Shown piece after piece: positions 1 to 11,269 of a stretch of 64,000 bases of DNA. The stretch is from Xanthoparmelia taractica. Lineage: Eukaryota > Ascomycota > Lecanoromycetes > Lecanorales > Parmeliaceae. The translations under genes and the position numbers were made by a program. Under the pieces are notes generated by a model that was not told the DNA's origin, made no database searches, and saw only the letters and a list, made by a program, of their open reading frames with translations. The stretch spans positions 62,001 through 126,000 of the forward strand of contig JANQBS010000030.1 in assembly GCA_033085395.1 (NCBI GenBank). Reading direction: 5' to 3'. Within the stretch, counting starts at the first letter, position 1. Every line of letters starts with the position of its first letter.

Positions 1-1416
1 GCCGCTGAGCTCCCGCCGTGTTGCAACATACTCCACACATAGCGGTCGATAGTCGCCCACACGATGATACTCCAGAGGTATATAGCGAGGAATGTGGACC
101 ACGTCTGAGGTATGCCCAGAGTCTCATTGCACCAGGGAAGCGTGGTGAGGCCCCAGGCGCCATAAGCTGAGCACAAGAGCGATTCGGTACCCGGCTCCAC
201 CAGTGTAGCCATTGGAACGGTGAATTTTCTCACACGCAGCCAGCGGGTGCGCCGGTCGATATAAGATATCAGCGATGTGTTGGCGACTGGTTGTGTGCAC
301 AGGTTGGAAGGGCGCGGTTGGAGGAGGCAATGGTTACCCCACATTATTTTGGCCGCTTGAGCATTGGCTGAGGTATTCTCAGGATCTCTCCCTTCTACTT
401 CTGCTATCTTTTCGACGCTCTGCGGTACGGGAGACCGCCAGAGCAAATCCCCAATCAAATGATCTTCGCAGATATTGTCGCTGAAGAAATCAATGCCTTG
501 ATGTTGCTCACCAGGATTCGTATTGTATGGAGATGTAGATGTAGCGGTGGTCAAGGCGTTCAGGTGTGACCGCCGGAACATATTCGATTTCCCTACTGTG
601 CAAGGCGCGATAGCGACAGTAGCAATCGCAGTGTAGAATTTCGCATGAGAGGTAGAGAGGAAGAGCTCGTCGAGCAGACCGCCTGCCTTGTCGATCGGGA
701 ACATGGGGATCATAGGCACCTGGGGACCCGAAGAAAGGCTGCTATTTGGAACTGCGGAAGCGGTAGAAGAAACATCCACTACCAGGGGTAGCTGGTGCAC
801 AAATTTATATTTCCGTCCCGGAGCCGTGGTGGTAAAACCGCAGAGCAGATCCACCATGCGACCTGCAACGGAAGAGCTGACCCAGACATTGCAATCTATG
901 ATCCACAATATATCCCCCTTGGCTTCACGGTATGCCCTACTCATATTCCTGATCTTCGGATTTGGTCCCAAATTCCCGATCCTTCCATCTCGGCCGGAGA
1001 GGTTCGGATCCTCTGCCTCCACCAGTATCTTAGCGTCAAAGCCATGGTAGTCTGCTATAAGACGTTCGAGAAGTGGAAAAGCGGGATCGAAGCGTGATGA
1101 GATGCAGAAGTAGATGGTCAATTTTTCCTTGGGAAACGTTTGGTTGAAGGTCGCGGCGAGGCATTCGTAAAGGTATGGCTCGATACCCTTGACAGGGCGG
1201 ATGATGGTAACATGTGGGACCCACTGGAGGGGCAGGTTGTCAGAGACAGATGGTGCAGGTACACTCAAGTAATTGCGTCGTCTGCACCTCGGTCAGCTGA
1301 TGTTGTGGTTGGGTGACTGTGAGGTATCAGTACATTTGGAAAACGCCAATTGCACACACGGCGAGGACGGTGGAATACCATACCAGGCAGGCGATGGCTA
1401 TATAGTCTGAGAGCAT
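1..1416 (-). CDS. GCS1: Ceramide glucosyltransferase (GT21), partial at left edge
   Basis: Transfers glucose from UDP-glucose to ceramide to make glucosylceramide at Golgi/ER membranes. I read two exons: 1334-1416 and 1281 to the window edge, with an intron 1282-1333 (GTACTG...GTGCAG, branch-like CTGAC). Exon 1 encodes an N-terminal membrane anchor beginning MLSDYIAIACLVWYST. Exon 2 is open with no stop to base 1 and carries the family signatures in order: HVTIIRPVKGIEPYLYEC (start of the GT domain), IIDCNVWV (second Asp motif), ICEDHLIGDLLW (third Asp motif) and RRTRWLRVRKFTV (the (Q/R)xxRW motif). A hydrophobic C-terminal segment starts before the edge. The ATG at 1416 is chosen because it opens the membrane anchor typical of the family. 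The C-terminus lies outside the window. A telomere-repeat-like box lies 166 bp upstream. Family assignment is secure; the exon junction is inferred. Confidence 0.9.
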
Positions 1417-1581
1417 CTCTACGAGATTTGTCTAAAGGTCTCCATCACCTTCAATGGAGGCATAGGATCGCCGCAGGTAGAGTGGTGGAGGGCGGAACAT
1501 GCGGAGAGTCGCCTAATTATTTTATGACATAAAACTAGACAAGCGCCGCATGTTTAGCAGCAATCCCTAGCATATGCATAG

Positions 1582-1593
1582 TTAGGGTTAGGG
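1582..1593 (-). promoter_or_regulatory. Telobox-like promoter element (TTAGGGTTAGGG)
   Basis: Two perfect TTAGGG units on the + strand, so the ceramide glucosyltransferase sense strand reads CCCTAACCCTAA, 166 bp before its ATG. A matching element in the same gene-relative orientation lies 175 bp upstream of the gene at 52031. TTAGGG boxes are known binding sites for Tbf1/Teb1-type Myb proteins in fungal promoters. Function here is inferred. Confidence 0.4.
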
Positions 1594-2019
1594 CTCGCGT
1601 CATCAAATTGCACCACAACTCTATGGCAACTCGGAATCACCTCAGTGTACCCCCAAGACTTTGAACCTCGACCAGAAGAGGACAGCATGTTGCGCGGGGG
1701 TTTCAGATTTGGTCGAAATAGGATGAAGAGCATCTAGGGCGGTTAGATTGGTCATTGCCCTCACAGGTACTTGTTCCAGGTTGTGGGCTTACGGTCCACC
1801 TTGGATGTGGGCATGCTCGGTCAGGCTCCTACAAAGATTGTTTTGGACAGGGCCGTGGAAGGGAAGATCGCAGCGTGGGGGCAACGGGCTGGCACATGCG
1901 AGAGAAAGCTGGCGTGAGTTGGAGCTGTGTCTAGACCTGGAGTGTAATATGAGGAAGAAGTCGCCGATTAATAGACTGTTACGGCCCCATAAGGACCTGC
2001 TAATGCTCTACTTGAGAAC

Positions 2020-2933
2020 TCACTCGACGTTTCTCCTCAACTCGCCCAGCAGATGCGCCAGGTTGCCTGTTTTCTTGGTGCTCATGACCTCGTCTAATAT
2101 CAGACGACTCCGTGTGTCGTCCATCAAGCCTAACGTGAGGCCCAAGTACTTCTCTTTGATCTCTATATCATTCAGTCTGGCTGCACACCTCGCGGCATTT
2201 CAACAAACTCGGCCACATCCTCCCCACCCTCCGGGAGACCCACTGTAATCCTCGTTTTCAGACTGCCGTCGAACGCTTCGTTGCGTACCCATTCAATCTT
2301 GTCAGTTAGCTCACGTACTGGTTGGCGGCTGAGCTTGTCAGACGCAAAGCTTGCTGGCAGTACTTGCCAATCAACCAGTTGCATAGCGATTGCGTAAGCC
2401 GGGTTCATTTGTGCAGCAATGGGATCCACTTCATGAGTTTCTATTTTCCACCCACCCTTCTTAAGTGCCGTTCCATCCGTTTGTACCATGATACTCTTTA
2501 TATTCGCAACATTCCGGAAAGTTGTCTTGTGCTTATCTTGCAAAAGCCTGATGCGGTCGGTGGGTGCGTGTATGGCTGCCATCAAGGCGTGAGGCGTGAT
2601 GAGAATCTCCTCACGTTCCCAGTCCGGCCCCAGACTTTCGAATGGAGATACCCTTTCATCAGCAGGCAACGATGCCAAACCTGATGAGAATACTGTAAAG
2701 AACCCGCCATATGAGCGCTCGAGCATGCGCTCTATCCCAGTGTAATCCGCGCGAGCAAGAAAAGCGGCGAGTACGCCGTTGCTTGCTGCAAAGCTATGTT
2801 GCATCCAAGAGTCAATTGCAATACCAGCATATATACATTGGATTCTCTTACATTACCTCTTGGCCGTACTCTCAAACTGCGCGGCCATAAGTCCGCCAGC
2901 TTTGCATGGGGAATGAACGCGCAAGCAAGTCAT
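2020..2933 (-). pseudogene. MmgE/PrpD family relic (cis-aconitate decarboxylase-like)
   Basis: The minus strand encodes the C-terminal half of a MmgE/PrpD protein (2-methylcitrate dehydratase / cis-aconitate decarboxylase fold). Recognisable pieces are AGGLMAAQFESTAKR, then MQHSFAASNGVLAAFLAR...YTGIERMLERSYGGFF, and near the end DVAEFVEMPRGVQPD followed in another frame by NDIEIKEKYLGLTLGLMDD. Three lesions are visible. The N-terminal half is absent upstream of about 2933. The intron expected after STAKR has a normal donor (GTAATG near 2869) but the acceptor position before the MQHS codons reads TTGG, with no AG. Near 2175 the frame shifts by one base in GACTGAATG, giving a stop where the homologous sequence continues to 2020. 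A live gene with unusual splicing is unlikely given all three. Exact substrate specificity cannot be assigned. Confidence 0.75.
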
Positions 2934-5790
2934 AATATGGCCTCGAACATATCTTGTGGTATCTAACGTCATTCAGGCAATCCGATCACCAATCCGTGCA
3001 CATCCCTAAGCCACGATTGATGGAAGAAGTTGCATGTCTTGTAGAGAATCATGGACCGAACATCAAAGGAAATTTACGATACGCCAGTGACCGCTGCAAC
3101 GCAGTCTATCGAGACGACCTATGTTAGCACAAGACTTGCGACTGCGCTGCTGAGCAGCCCAACGACTCTCGATCTGAAAGCGGGCACACAAGCCGACGAT
3201 CATGCCAATCTCCTCACAACCCGTTCAGTAAGCACACCATGAGGCGTGTTCTATATTTGCGCGGGACTCCTGCTGCAGCCTCGGAAGCCTGGCAGGATTG
3301 TCTCTTCTCCGGCACCTTAGGCACCACAACAAGAAGCCATCGCAACCACTCAGGACTAGGATCTCTTTCCGCTCGCTTTCGTGACGCGAATCGCAAGAGA
3401 CTTGTACCTCTCAAGGGCGTAATGCTGAACGGCCTCCTCAGATGTGGTCGAAGCATTCGCAAGGAATGTGACAAACTAGGAGCCCAGGCATTGTTCCAAG
3501 CAAGAATTGCGAAGCGGCCATTCGAATCAACAAACACTCGCGGAAGCCACGCGATTGCAGCAAAGCCAGGTGTTTGAATATGAAGTTGAGCCTACCCTTC
3601 AGCCTCCTATATCTACATCGAGTGATGCCTCGCTGTTCAAAAGGCGGCGAGTCATATCAGGCTACGATACAAGAAGTCAAATTAACGAATTGATGATTGA
3701 GGCTTTGATGATGACAGAGACCCAATTGATGTCAATACCTGCTGGTGGTGAGGACTCTATAGCTTCTGCTGACGGAGTGGGGAACACTCGGGCTGCTGGA
3801 TTTGGAAGAGCTACCGGTGAATAATATATTGCATCTCAGGCTACGACAATCGAAGCAGGAGGAGGTTCGCATGCGTGGATACGCTGGATATGGAGTGCTC
3901 ATATTGGTGGCTTGCGACTCGAGACGATGTGAGCTACATCTTGATAGCAATCGTCAGATGATGTACTCTCCATCTCGCTGAAACATGAGAACAAATCTCT
4001 CCATCTTTCTGAGTGTTCGTACTCCATCTCTTGTGTTCTTGGCCTTGATGAAAAGAAGCAGATCACCACCAACCCTACCATGTTCGCAATGCAATAACCT
4101 CTTTCCTCCTGATTCGCATGCCGGCCGTTATCTTCGCTCTCCTAAAATTTTCCGGACTCGTAAGTAAGGCAACCGTCTATTTGACCTAACAGGCTTGTGA
4201 ACTAACCATGTAAATAATTATATATCAAAAAATAGACTCTGTGCCAATGACCCAGTCGTTGACTATACTCAGAAGCTGAAGCTCTCTGTGCACCAACGGA
4301 CTCTGGCCTCTTTCACTAGGACTATACTTCTAGGCGTACACATTCCGGCTCCTTTTGCTAAAGCGTCACCAAAGAGCATAGAGCATATTCCAAGCCGTAG
4401 GCTTAAAGGTGCACCTTCCCTCCGAGCTGGTAGAGTTCGCTTCAGCAGACACAAACAATATCTTTCTTTGTTCATTGCCTTTTGGGTGTCAATGGAGAAT
4501 CCTTTGAAAGGCGTGGCTATGAAGAGTCGGTGGACTCCAGGGATCCACACCGCTGTCCGTACCTACCAGGCGTTTGCCGCACTCTTCTGCACTTGATATA
4601 TTCTGTCAGGCCGTAGGGACTGATTGAGGGCGCCGTCGATTAGTCTGAACAAGTTAGTGACCCACTTGTGACGATGATCATCGTCATGCCGGCAGTGTGA
4701 CTTACTCGAAGAATCGAAGAAGTCTTCGCCTTGCTCCACCTTGTACTCCCCGCAGAGTACCATTTTGCTCAGTTCTCGCCGTCTGCGTCAAAGTCATCAT
4801 AGTCGTTATCCTATCCCATTGAGAGCGGTTGGTAGCTCTACTGGCGCCATCTTCTTGCGACGGAGTAACTGCGAAGCTAAGACAAGTTCCATTTTTTTGC
4901 TTCACGTCGTCAAATTCGCAGGATTGATAAAGGGGAGCTCAAGATGATATAGTGTATCTTCTCTCTGGGTCCCTGCATCGGGTCGCATAGTCAGGTTGTA
5001 TGCTTTCAAGGGAATCGAAATGTTGCCCTATAACTGTAGAAGCCTCTATCGTTCTTCCGGACTCGCCTGGCGGACCTGGCGACTCATCAATACGGTGCAC
5101 TTTTTTTTTCCCGAGTCCTTCCCCACGCTAAAGGTGTTACCAACCTTATCCTCGAAGAATTACTTTTTTGCTGCGGCGAACATCCCATCCACTCCGAGTC
5201 TTCGAAGCCCGTCCGCAAAAGAAATTGGCCCATCTCTGCCAATCGGCGTCGGCGAAGTCATTGCCCATGATACTCCAGTATAAGGGACGAGAATGCGGCA
5301 GCTCTTGTCACGAGCTCGTTCTTGTAGCTTGAACGAGCGAGGTTGAAGTGGAGGTTACGAAGTAGTAGACATACGTGCTTTGCTCTTGGGACTGGATCAG
5401 CAGATATGTACAACGTCGTAGACTGAGGAATCTTGGGTCGTGGGTAATGAGAGTAGTATAGAGTGGGCCGAGCTTATTAATGGTAACTTGCTCTCTCTTG
5501 GAACGTGCTGTAAAGAATAAGACTGTTATACAGCCGTTAATCACCTTCTACATATGAAATAGCTGAGCACATTCGCATTCGAGAATTGATATCCATGCGG
5601 GTTTTGGATATCTGTAGTTATCTACCGGATATCTAATGGAGGTCTACAAATTATATCGACGACTCCTATGGGTTCAAGCTGAAGTAATTTGTATTAGCAG
5701 CTATCAATCTATAATATGCAACTCGAGTTTAGCTATAGCAACGTTTCATTCTGTGCGATCGTGACACGATTATCGAGCAATTACGATCTA
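2934..5790. other. No confident gene; possible coding remnant at 3051-3824 (+)
   Basis: I recognise no protein family here. The + strand has three short adjoining open frames (3051-3242, 3239-3577, 3507-3824), the last with a normal-looking composition (QTLAEATRLQQSQVFEYEVE). A plausible donor (CAGTAAGC, near 3229) lies between the first two, so a decayed multi-exon gene is possible, but nothing identifies it. The rest (3850-5790) is AT-rich with short runs of T and no supported ORF. Around 5588-5613 there is a short GATATCCA/TGGATATC inverted repeat. Confidence 0.4.
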
Positions 5791-7753
5791 TCAGTTCCAA
5801 TCCTTGTAACTATTATCATAGTTATCGTCCTGGCCGTCTTCTGCATCGCTCTCGACCTTTTGGTCTTCATCATTGCCTTGAATCACATCTTCACCTCCTC
5901 CCGTCAGGATAGTACCATTATGAAAGTCATTCCTGACATAAGAAGACACTTCATTTTCGATGGGCGCAGTGGTGAAGATAGGGTTGGTTGTGGTAGGCGC
6001 AGCATTGCCGGTATCTTTGATGGAGATGTGACTATCGGTGGTAGACGCGGCGTTGTCGGTATCTTGGACGGACATACGATTGTAGGTGATAGGAGCGGCG
6101 TTGTCGGTACCCAGCGGGCTCATCTTCGTTAACCCAGTCAGCATTGCTGGCAACGTTTTCAGACTCTGGCGGTGGGAAGTCAACAAAATCTTCCGTCAGC
6201 GATTCCTTCGCGATATTGATAACCCGACCCTTTTAGCGCATCCAGTCAAAGATCGCAATGACAATTGGGTTTTGGCGATCCTCCATGCTCTTTTTTTCCG
6301 GCTGAGATCGCTTAATCTCATCCGACTCTGGCTTGTCCTTGTTAATGGCGACAGGGGCATTAAGCATCCGCTTGCTGACCAAGCGTGAGGCCGCAATTTT
6401 CATCACCAACGATCCAAAGCCCTAACGTTTGACGGGTAATAAGGACATTAAGTCGTCTCGAATGGCTCATAAATCCGAGATTGGCTGCGTCGTTGGAAGC
6501 TCTCACCAGATCAACGAATATGTACGGTAGCTCTTTGCCTCGCCAATAGTCTGCGGTTCCGAGACGATATCTTGTGACGCTCATCTCGGAAAGGCTCAAC
6601 TCCGGAAAGCGTTTATTGGCCTTGGCTAGAGCTCGTCGATATCTCCGTATCTGTGCGCGGTACGGGGTGGCGATGCCGACATTGAGGGAGTTGGTATGAG
6701 ATAGTGTCCGAATGAGTTTGATTACCTCGTTGATAGTGGTTGCCACGTTGTAGACGTTAGAGACCGACTTGCTGTTGGCCTCCACTTGCGATTCGCCATG
6801 GACATTAAGCATAACGGGATATATTAGCTCTTCTGGCTCAGCCTTAGTCGAAGGATAGACGTCGCAGATATACTTGTTGAGTGCTCGGGCCTCTGGAAGT
6901 TCATCAAGCGCTGTACCTTTCCCATCTTGTAATTTCCCTTGGTAAATAATGTCATTGGATAGGTGCATCCCCGCCGGCATTCGCATCTGCTCATTCAGAA
7001 GGAAGGCTGGCATGTATAGGTCTCGATATCGCGCGAACATCGAGATTCCTAGGGTCTTAAAGAATAGATTTTCTACAGCCACAATGTAGACAGGAGAGGC
7101 CAGCTGCAGATCGTCTCCGATCAAGATAAGGTTCTCGTTAGAGCGCCATGCCATTAAAAATTCTAGCGCTGTGGTCATTGATCTCTCAACGTTGATAACG
7201 TCGTTGAATTTCTTCGCTTTCATCATTTCGGACGCTACCACCGCTGGGGTGGCTATGACAATGTCGGCTCGCTGAATAACTTCATTGGCGGGGCGGACGA
7301 ACTGCTTGGTGAAGATATCCCATTCTTCGTCCTGCAATCTGGCCTCTCTGCCTTCGAGCCACAGCTCACGGAATGTGAGCCACTCATCGATCGTACCCTT
7401 TTCAATCTGTTCTGGGGTGGGTTGCAGGCTCCACTTGCTTGGGATGATACTGTTGTACCGGTCAACTTCAATATCCAAGTATGAATGGCAAATCCTACCT
7501 GCTGCATGCGTGAATCGGGAGGATGGAGCACTGCCTCTCTATCGAGATACAAATCTTCACACATGCGCATGAAGTCGACGTCTGTCTTCATAATGATGTC
7601 TTCCAGGTGTTGATCAGGTACCTCAACGAATTCGGTATTGGAGGCATAATTCCGCACCTGAGCTTACTCTGAACCTTGGACGCTGGAACTGGAGATTTGT
7701 GTCGAGCCGGTCGCAAGCGTAGCGTTAGACGTATCTTGGGGAGAGTCAACCAT
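5791..7753 (-). pseudogene. SF1 (DNA2/NAM7, AAA_12-type) helicase relic with internal stops
   Basis: The 6360-7478 frame holds the C-terminal half of a superfamily 1 helicase: LILIGDDLQL (motif III-like), FLLNEQMRMP (motif IV), NVGIATPYRAQ (motif V region), DYWRGKELPYIFVDLVRA and SRRLNVLITR (motif VI), then LWIVGD. A 65-nt intron joins it to an upstream exon containing VEVPDQHLEDIIMKTDVDF. Continuing in that exon's frame to an ATG at 7753 crosses a TAA at 7664-7666. Downstream, after a frameshift near 6400-6420, the C-terminal tail (KPESDEIKRSQPEKK) crosses another TAA at 6233-6235. Both stops fit CAA-to-TAA changes. No Walker A (GxxxxGKT) motif is found upstream, so the ATPase core is incomplete as well. 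The tail at 5791-6186 contains a threefold DTDNAA repeat. The relic call rests on these lesions together. Confidence 0.75.
5999..6112. repeat. 48-bp tandem repeat, about 2.4 copies
   Basis: The phrase GCAGCATTGCCGGTAT recurs as GCGGCGTTGTCGGTAT at 6047 and GCGGCGTTGTCGGTAC at 6095, an exact 48-bp period. On the minus strand it encodes a 16-residue unit (TDNAAP/S...), so the repeat was once in frame in the helicase tail. Copies differ by several substitutions. Confidence 0.7.
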
Positions 7754-9206
7754 TGTTTCAGGTGGACCGGTGACTATCTTTGCCGGTTACTTGATATCCT
7801 CCGGATGTCCACGGGATGATGTTGGACTTCCGGGATCGTTCTGCATCTGGGCTTCCTTCGATTTATGAAAGTTCGAGTTAGAGTGAAGAAATGGTAACGA
7901 AGAAGGATGAGTTGGAAGGACGATAAGTGTTTGGCCACGATGAGCTCGGGTAGCGCTTGAGAGTGAATGAGGACAGTTAACGGTTGTGTGGATTGTCATT
8001 ATGTCAAAAGTGAAGAAGATGACAGCGACAGACTTGTTCTGGTAAGGGTAGGGGTTAATTGAAGCGACTGACTATACGCCATAATGACAGAAGTGAGAGG
8101 ATGGAAGAGGAATCTTAATGACCGATTTGCGGGCAGCGGGAAAGCGATGACTAAGCAGAAATGCTGTGTAATAATCGACTAAGGCTAGCTAATCTAGCTA
8201 TTTGATTAGGTCTTGAGAATATAAGAAAGGAAAATATATAAAGGCGATTGATCATACTTATAAAAGTAAACAACGCAAAAAAAAAATTGGTAGCATCTCT
8301 TTGAAAAGCGTGTCATCCTTAGTGCAGGGCTTTGGGAAGAAGTTAGCGTTGTATTTTGGCCGATTCCTTGAGTTGAAAACTTACGCCATGCTAATCTAAT
8401 TAAGCTTAGTGTGGATCCTTTTAGAGGGGTAATTTGGTAAATTTTGAACGTACCTTCTCTGTATCGTTTCAAATTGACCAAATGCCCGAAGGCAAAGTTG
8501 GTGCACTATGCTATAATATATAGCATTACAGATTGCGGAAAAAGAATTTGCGGGGATTATGTAAGGGGAAAGTGGCGTCCAAACAACACTCTTTCACGCC
8601 CAAGAGATCATTTACATAAGTTGGTCAATACTTCTTCTATCTAAATATTTTGGCGACAGAAGATAATAAATGTAGACTGTTTACCGTATCATACCTTAAT
8701 CTTACTTCATCCTCTCCTTCTATTCTGCGAAACAATACTTTCCAAGAAGAGCTCTACAACGTGCAATCTCGCCTTTATCTCTTCTTCCCTGTAACAAGAT
8801 TGATAGATAATTGGACAGATCTCAAGCGTCCAGACACTGCCTTCTTCATTTGGGTCTCCTCGCACATGGAAGAAGCTATCATGACTGCGCCAGCGTAGTA
8901 TGGTCTGGTGTCCCATCTCTGAGCTGCATATCTCTCGTCTCTCGATCGGAAGTTCCGCTTAAAGGACCAGAGCGTCCTGACATGCTGGAAAGGCGAGGTG
9001 TCTGCAACAACTTCACTTCTGAGTGGTACATTATCTATCTGCGCTAATATGCATCGTTCATGAGCATCATCTAAAATGCAGGAGCAAAGGCAAGAGCGAA
9101 GAAGCCATCCAGCTATGCAACTCCGAACATTCGAGTCATGCTTCATGCTTTTGATTGGTCCATGAGTACTCTGTGCAATCGAGCTTCAATTGATACTCAT
9201 TGATAA
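7754..9206. other. Intergenic, no gene recognised
   Basis: The stretch is AT-rich, especially 8170-8700, with poly-A/T runs. Short ORFs on both strands have no family resemblance. A minus-strand frame at 7787-7999 contains RGQTLIVLPT, which faintly resembles the helicase segment after motif I, so upstream debris of the helicase relic may extend here; this is weak. Confidence 0.5.
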
Positions 9207-11269
9207 TCACAACTGTGGAACACTCTTCAGAACCCATTTCTTGTCCGATTCTTTCGCCCCAATACGCTCCGCATATGCGTCGAGGGTATCCTTGATGGCT
9301 GCTTTTGGCTGCTTTGGGAATCTACTCCCATTATCAGTATCTCGGCCCGCTTTCAATTCAGTAGAATACGACTCACTGTTGCTTCAAGACTTCGACCAAG
9401 CCTATTTTGGTAAGCTCATTCCCATCCACGGCCTTCTTGAAGTCCCCCAAAAGCTCTGGTGGGATAAGACGCTTGGGGCCTTTCGAAGGCTTCATAGAGG
9501 CGGCAGCATCCGAGGCGGTGATTTTGATGCCAGCCGCGGCCGCCGAAGGACTGAAGAGAGTATTCTGGCGATCGATCGGGTTCAAGGGAATCCGTGGTGG
9601 TTCCATAAGCGTACCCTTTAGGTATGGTGATGCGCTTACAGAGTCGGTCAAGGCAGTGGGCTTCCAGTACGAAGTCGAATATGGATCAATCGGCAACTGC
9701 GGGTTTTCTAGTTTCGTCAGCCTAGATATTAGAACGGGTAAAGGAGATCTTACCCATCAGGATGTCGAGCTTGAAGCGCGACAAGTCCAAGACATCTAGA
9801 TCCGCAAGCTTATTATCCTCATCTTCAAGATCTTCCCAGCAGATCCCGCTACAAGTAGGCTCCAGATCGCCGAGTAGGGTCCGCTTCTTGACAGCATCAT
9901 TTTCATCGTCAAGGAATCCTTCCATCTCGTTCTCTTCCTCATCCTCAACAACTTCTTCCTCTCCTTCCGAGTCAAGATCCTCGCCCTCCCCAGGGTCTTC
10001 CCACTCTGCCTCTGAATCATAGTCGTAGTCTGTGTTGGGAAGCTCGCGACCAAAAGGCTTTCTACATAGCTTTGACATAGCTCGGCGGTCCATTATCTTC
10101 GTGAAAGTTCCAGTATACGGCGGGCGATAGTCTTCGAAGAACTTCAGATGTTTTATGGGTACAGCCCTAAGAAGATCGGTAGGTTTCTGCGTTGCCTTCG
10201 GACACCGTGATTCGGTTAGATCGATCGGATGTCGCGCTGAGCTGTGGATTTCTGCGATGATATCCTTTACTTTATGAACCCGAGGGAAACGTCGGCTTGA
10301 ATCTGGGGACAGATGTAGCAGATCATGCACATTGAAGGGCCCAGTCGTCCCGTCTCCTTGACCAAGACCCTCATCGATCTTTTTCTGGGCATACTCTAGG
10401 CTTTTTCTATCGCGCAAGAAGCGGCTGTAGGGAGCTAGCACTGTGTGAGACTGCAAGAAGAAGGGTGGAAATTGTCGTTCATAATCCGATAGCTGAGCTT
10501 TCTGTGGTGTGACAGACACTGATCGTGACCGTTCTTGGGGGCCTTCCATCTCCTTGATGTCCGCAATCGAGCTGCGCCGGCTACCTAGGGGACTCGCTGT
10601 ATCGCGGGTTGGTGAAGCGCTTGGTGTGCTGTTCGGCATGCTCGGCTGGACGAAGAAGGCGTTCAGACGTAGTTGCGACTGTAGATGTATCAGCGTTACC
10701 GATATCGCACTTCTGGATCCTTTAAAGTGGAATACCCTAGCTTTCTTGTTCCTCTCCTCCTCTGTCTTCTGCTTCTCCTCCAACTTTCTGCGTTTCTCAG
10801 CCTCCCTCACCTTGGCTTGTTCCTCTTTTATCTTTTTTCGCTCTTCCTTTTCTTCCTCTTTGATTCGCTTCTCCTCCTCCTTTTTCGCCTTCTCCGCTTC
10901 CTTCTTCGCCTTTTCCTCTTCCTTCTTTGCTCTTTCTTCCGCTCTCTGCTGCTCCTTGAAATGCTTTTCTATCTGCCTAGCTTCTTTCTCCGCATACGTG
11001 AGCTTGGTCCTCTTATTAGACTTCTCTAGTGTAGCTGTAGAAGGGCCCGGTATAGCTGCAGTGGGGCTGTTGGAAGTGGCGGAGCTGGTAGGCATGGGAT
11101 GACTGGCGGGACTTGGGCTCCGAGGGCAAATGTGGCTAGATGCTGGTACATGTGTGGCGTCGCTTAGAGTAGGAGTGGTCTGATCAAGAAGGTGTCCCTC
11201 GAAGCCAGTATCCGCGTACGAACGCTTCAAAGAGGCCGGAGAAGACATTGGAGGTGTGAGGAGGCTCAT
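9207..11269 (-). CDS. CAC1: Chromatin assembly factor 1 large subunit (CAF-1 p150/Cac1-like)
   Basis: Histone H3-H4 chaperone subunit acting at replication forks in the nucleus. I read three exons: 9754-11269, 9377-9707 and 9207-9321, with introns of 46 and 55 nt, giving about 653 residues. The N-terminus (MSLLTPPMSSPASLKRSYAD) is Ser/Pro-rich. Residues about 85-180 form the highly charged K/E/R coiled-coil region. Near residue 400 is the family hallmark TDYDYDSEAEWEDPGEGEDL followed by an acidic stretch. The last exons encode PKRLIPPELLGDFKKAVDGN...GLVEVLKQQFPK, then IKDTLDAYAERIGAKE and a C-terminal WVL, the conserved winged-helix-like DNA-binding end of Cac1. The splice sites keep frame exactly and rebuild the conserved C-terminus, so the gene looks intact. 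A long + strand ORF opposite the K/E-rich region is a composition shadow. Confidence 0.92.

Noticed and set aside
2322..2684. + strand ORF of 120 codons
   Set aside because: Lies opposite recognisable PrpD-type sequence on the minus strand.
10509..11102. + strand ORF of 197 codons, Phe/Ser-rich
   Set aside because: Antisense of the Lys/Glu/Arg-rich region of the CAF-1 subunit; a composition shadow.
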